From the NCBI GenBank assembly GCA_024235015.1, contig JACKNG010000001.1, positions 310,001 to 374,000 on the forward strand: a stretch of DNA of 64,000 nt, read 5' to 3'. The stretch is from Gammaproteobacteria bacterium. GTDB lineage: Bacteria > Pseudomonadota > Gammaproteobacteria > Ga0077536. The position numbers and the translations under genes are program-made. Below are positions 63,457 to 64,000 of the stretch, piece by piece. The notes below the pieces were generated by a model, which saw nothing but the letters and a program-made list of their open reading frames with translations, made no database searches and was not told the origin of the DNA. Numbering within the stretch: position 1 is the first letter of the stretch; each line of letters begins with the position of its first letter.

Positions 63457-64000
63457 TGAGTAACGACGGCATCATCGCCATCACCATGCCCAAGTGGGGC
63501 CTGTCCATGCAGGAAGGCAAGGTCATGGAATGGCTGGCCGAGGAAGGCGCCACGCTCACGCGCGGTGACCCCGTGATGGACATCGAGACGGAGAAAATCG
63601 CCAACACCTTCGAGGCCCTCGACGCCGGCGTGCTCAGGCGCAAGGTCGCCCAGCCCGACGACGTGCTGCCGATCGGCGCCCTGCTCGGGGTCATCGCCCC
63701 GGCCGAGGTCGACGACGCCGCCATCGACGCCTTCATCGCCGAGTTCCAGGCCAACTACGTGCCGCCGGCCGAGGACGAGGCCGAGGGCGGTGGTGGCTGG
63801 CAGACCATCGACGCGGCCGGCTACCGCCTGCGCTACTCGAAGATGGGCGACGGCGCCAGGCACATCGTGCTGGTGCACGGCTTCGGCGGCGATGCCGATC
63901 GCTGGGCCTTCACCCAGGAACCGCTGGCCGCCAATGCCAGCGTGTGGGCCTTCGACCTGCCCGGCCACGGCCAGTCCTCGAAACAGGTCACGGATGGCAG
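63456..64000 (+). CDS. acoC: AcoC-like E2: lipoyl domain fused to alpha/beta hydrolase (partial)
   Basis: The first 181 residues of a gene cut by the right edge. An N-terminal lipoyl domain (TMPKWGLSMQEGKVMEWL) carries Lys47 in IETEKIAN, the lipoylation site. After an acidic linker (about 90-113) an alpha/beta hydrolase domain begins, with HIVLVHGFGGDADRW near 135-149 and FDLPGHGQS near 168-176. This lipoyl-hydrolase fusion is characteristic of AcoC of acetoin dehydrogenase complexes rather than ordinary PDH E2. A lipoamide dehydrogenase gene would be expected beyond the window. Confidence 0.88.
   Translation, partial: MSNDGIIAITMPKWGLSMQEGKVMEWLAEEGATLTRGDPVMDIETEKIANTFEALDAGVLRRKVAQPDDVLPIGALLGVIAPAEVDDAAIDAFIAEFQANYVPPAEDEAEGGGGWQTIDAAGYRLRYSKMGDGARHIVLVHGFGGDADRWAFTQEPLAANASVWAFDLPGHGQSSKQVTDG

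Overview
This is a GC-rich, gene-dense stretch of chromosome from a Gram-negative, flagellated, aerobic proteobacterium, most likely a gammaproteobacterium. The evidence is a flagellin/FlaG/FliD/FliS set behind a sigma-28 promoter, Lol-type and DUF1329 envelope proteins, a classical autotransporter, an intracellular polyhydroxyalkanoate depolymerase, LemA/M48 and Atm1-type genes, and many acyl-CoA enzymes. I saw no rRNA, tRNA, CRISPR array, transposase or phage gene. No gap between genes exceeds 300 bases. All functions are read from sequence motifs and family knowledge; no database search was possible.

Layout. 1-16.3 kb: a lipid/xenobiotic-type catabolic region. It has a minus-strand trio (a stand-alone MetE-like zinc barrel and two tandem AttH/CrtC-like paralogues), an acyl-CoA dehydrogenase, two luciferase-like flavin monooxygenases, SRPBCC, VOC, EthD and GFA proteins, PhaZ, DUF1329, a CoA-transferase, a sodium/solute symporter and an SDR. 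16.3-22.7 kb: an acyl-CoA synthetase divergent from a TetR regulator, with a compound operator between them, followed by an RND/MMPL exporter, a LolA-like protein and a thioesterase. 22.8-27.2 kb: the flagellar filament operon fliC-flaG-fliD-fliS-(fliT-like).

27.3-32.2 kb: a MetX-like hydrolase, a class IV aminotransferase that closely resembles (R)-selective amine transaminases, a branched-chain aminotransferase, an AhpD-like protein and a diguanylate cyclase. 32.3-44.5 kb: a zinc-type glyoxalase I, a lipoprotein cytochrome c, SDR and AMP-ligase genes, a DUF938 methyltransferase, two ABC exporters, M48 protease with LemA, a CmcJ-like oxidoreductase and a glutathione transferase. 44.8-52.8 kb: a TlpA-like protein, an AT-rich island before a secreted Cys-rich protein, a sterol-desaturase-like protein overlapping a ferritin-like protein tail to tail, an OlsF-like two-domain acyltransferase, a transporter, a cupin-hydrolase pair and a frameshifted small monooxygenase-like gene.

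52.9-64 kb: a methyltransferase with a second diguanylate cyclase, a tightly overlapped run (NTF2-like, threonine-dehydratase-like, GFA, PaiB), a 1237-residue autotransporter, and the start of an acetoin/pyruvate-dehydrogenase-type operon (E1 alpha, E1 beta, E2 fused to an alpha/beta hydrolase) that runs off the right edge.

The common theme is CoA-thioester and hydrophobic-substrate metabolism with small detoxification enzymes and envelope export. The best candidates for new biology are the MetE-like/AttH-like trio, the amine-transaminase neighbourhood, the double-dyad TetR operator and the fused acyltransferase.
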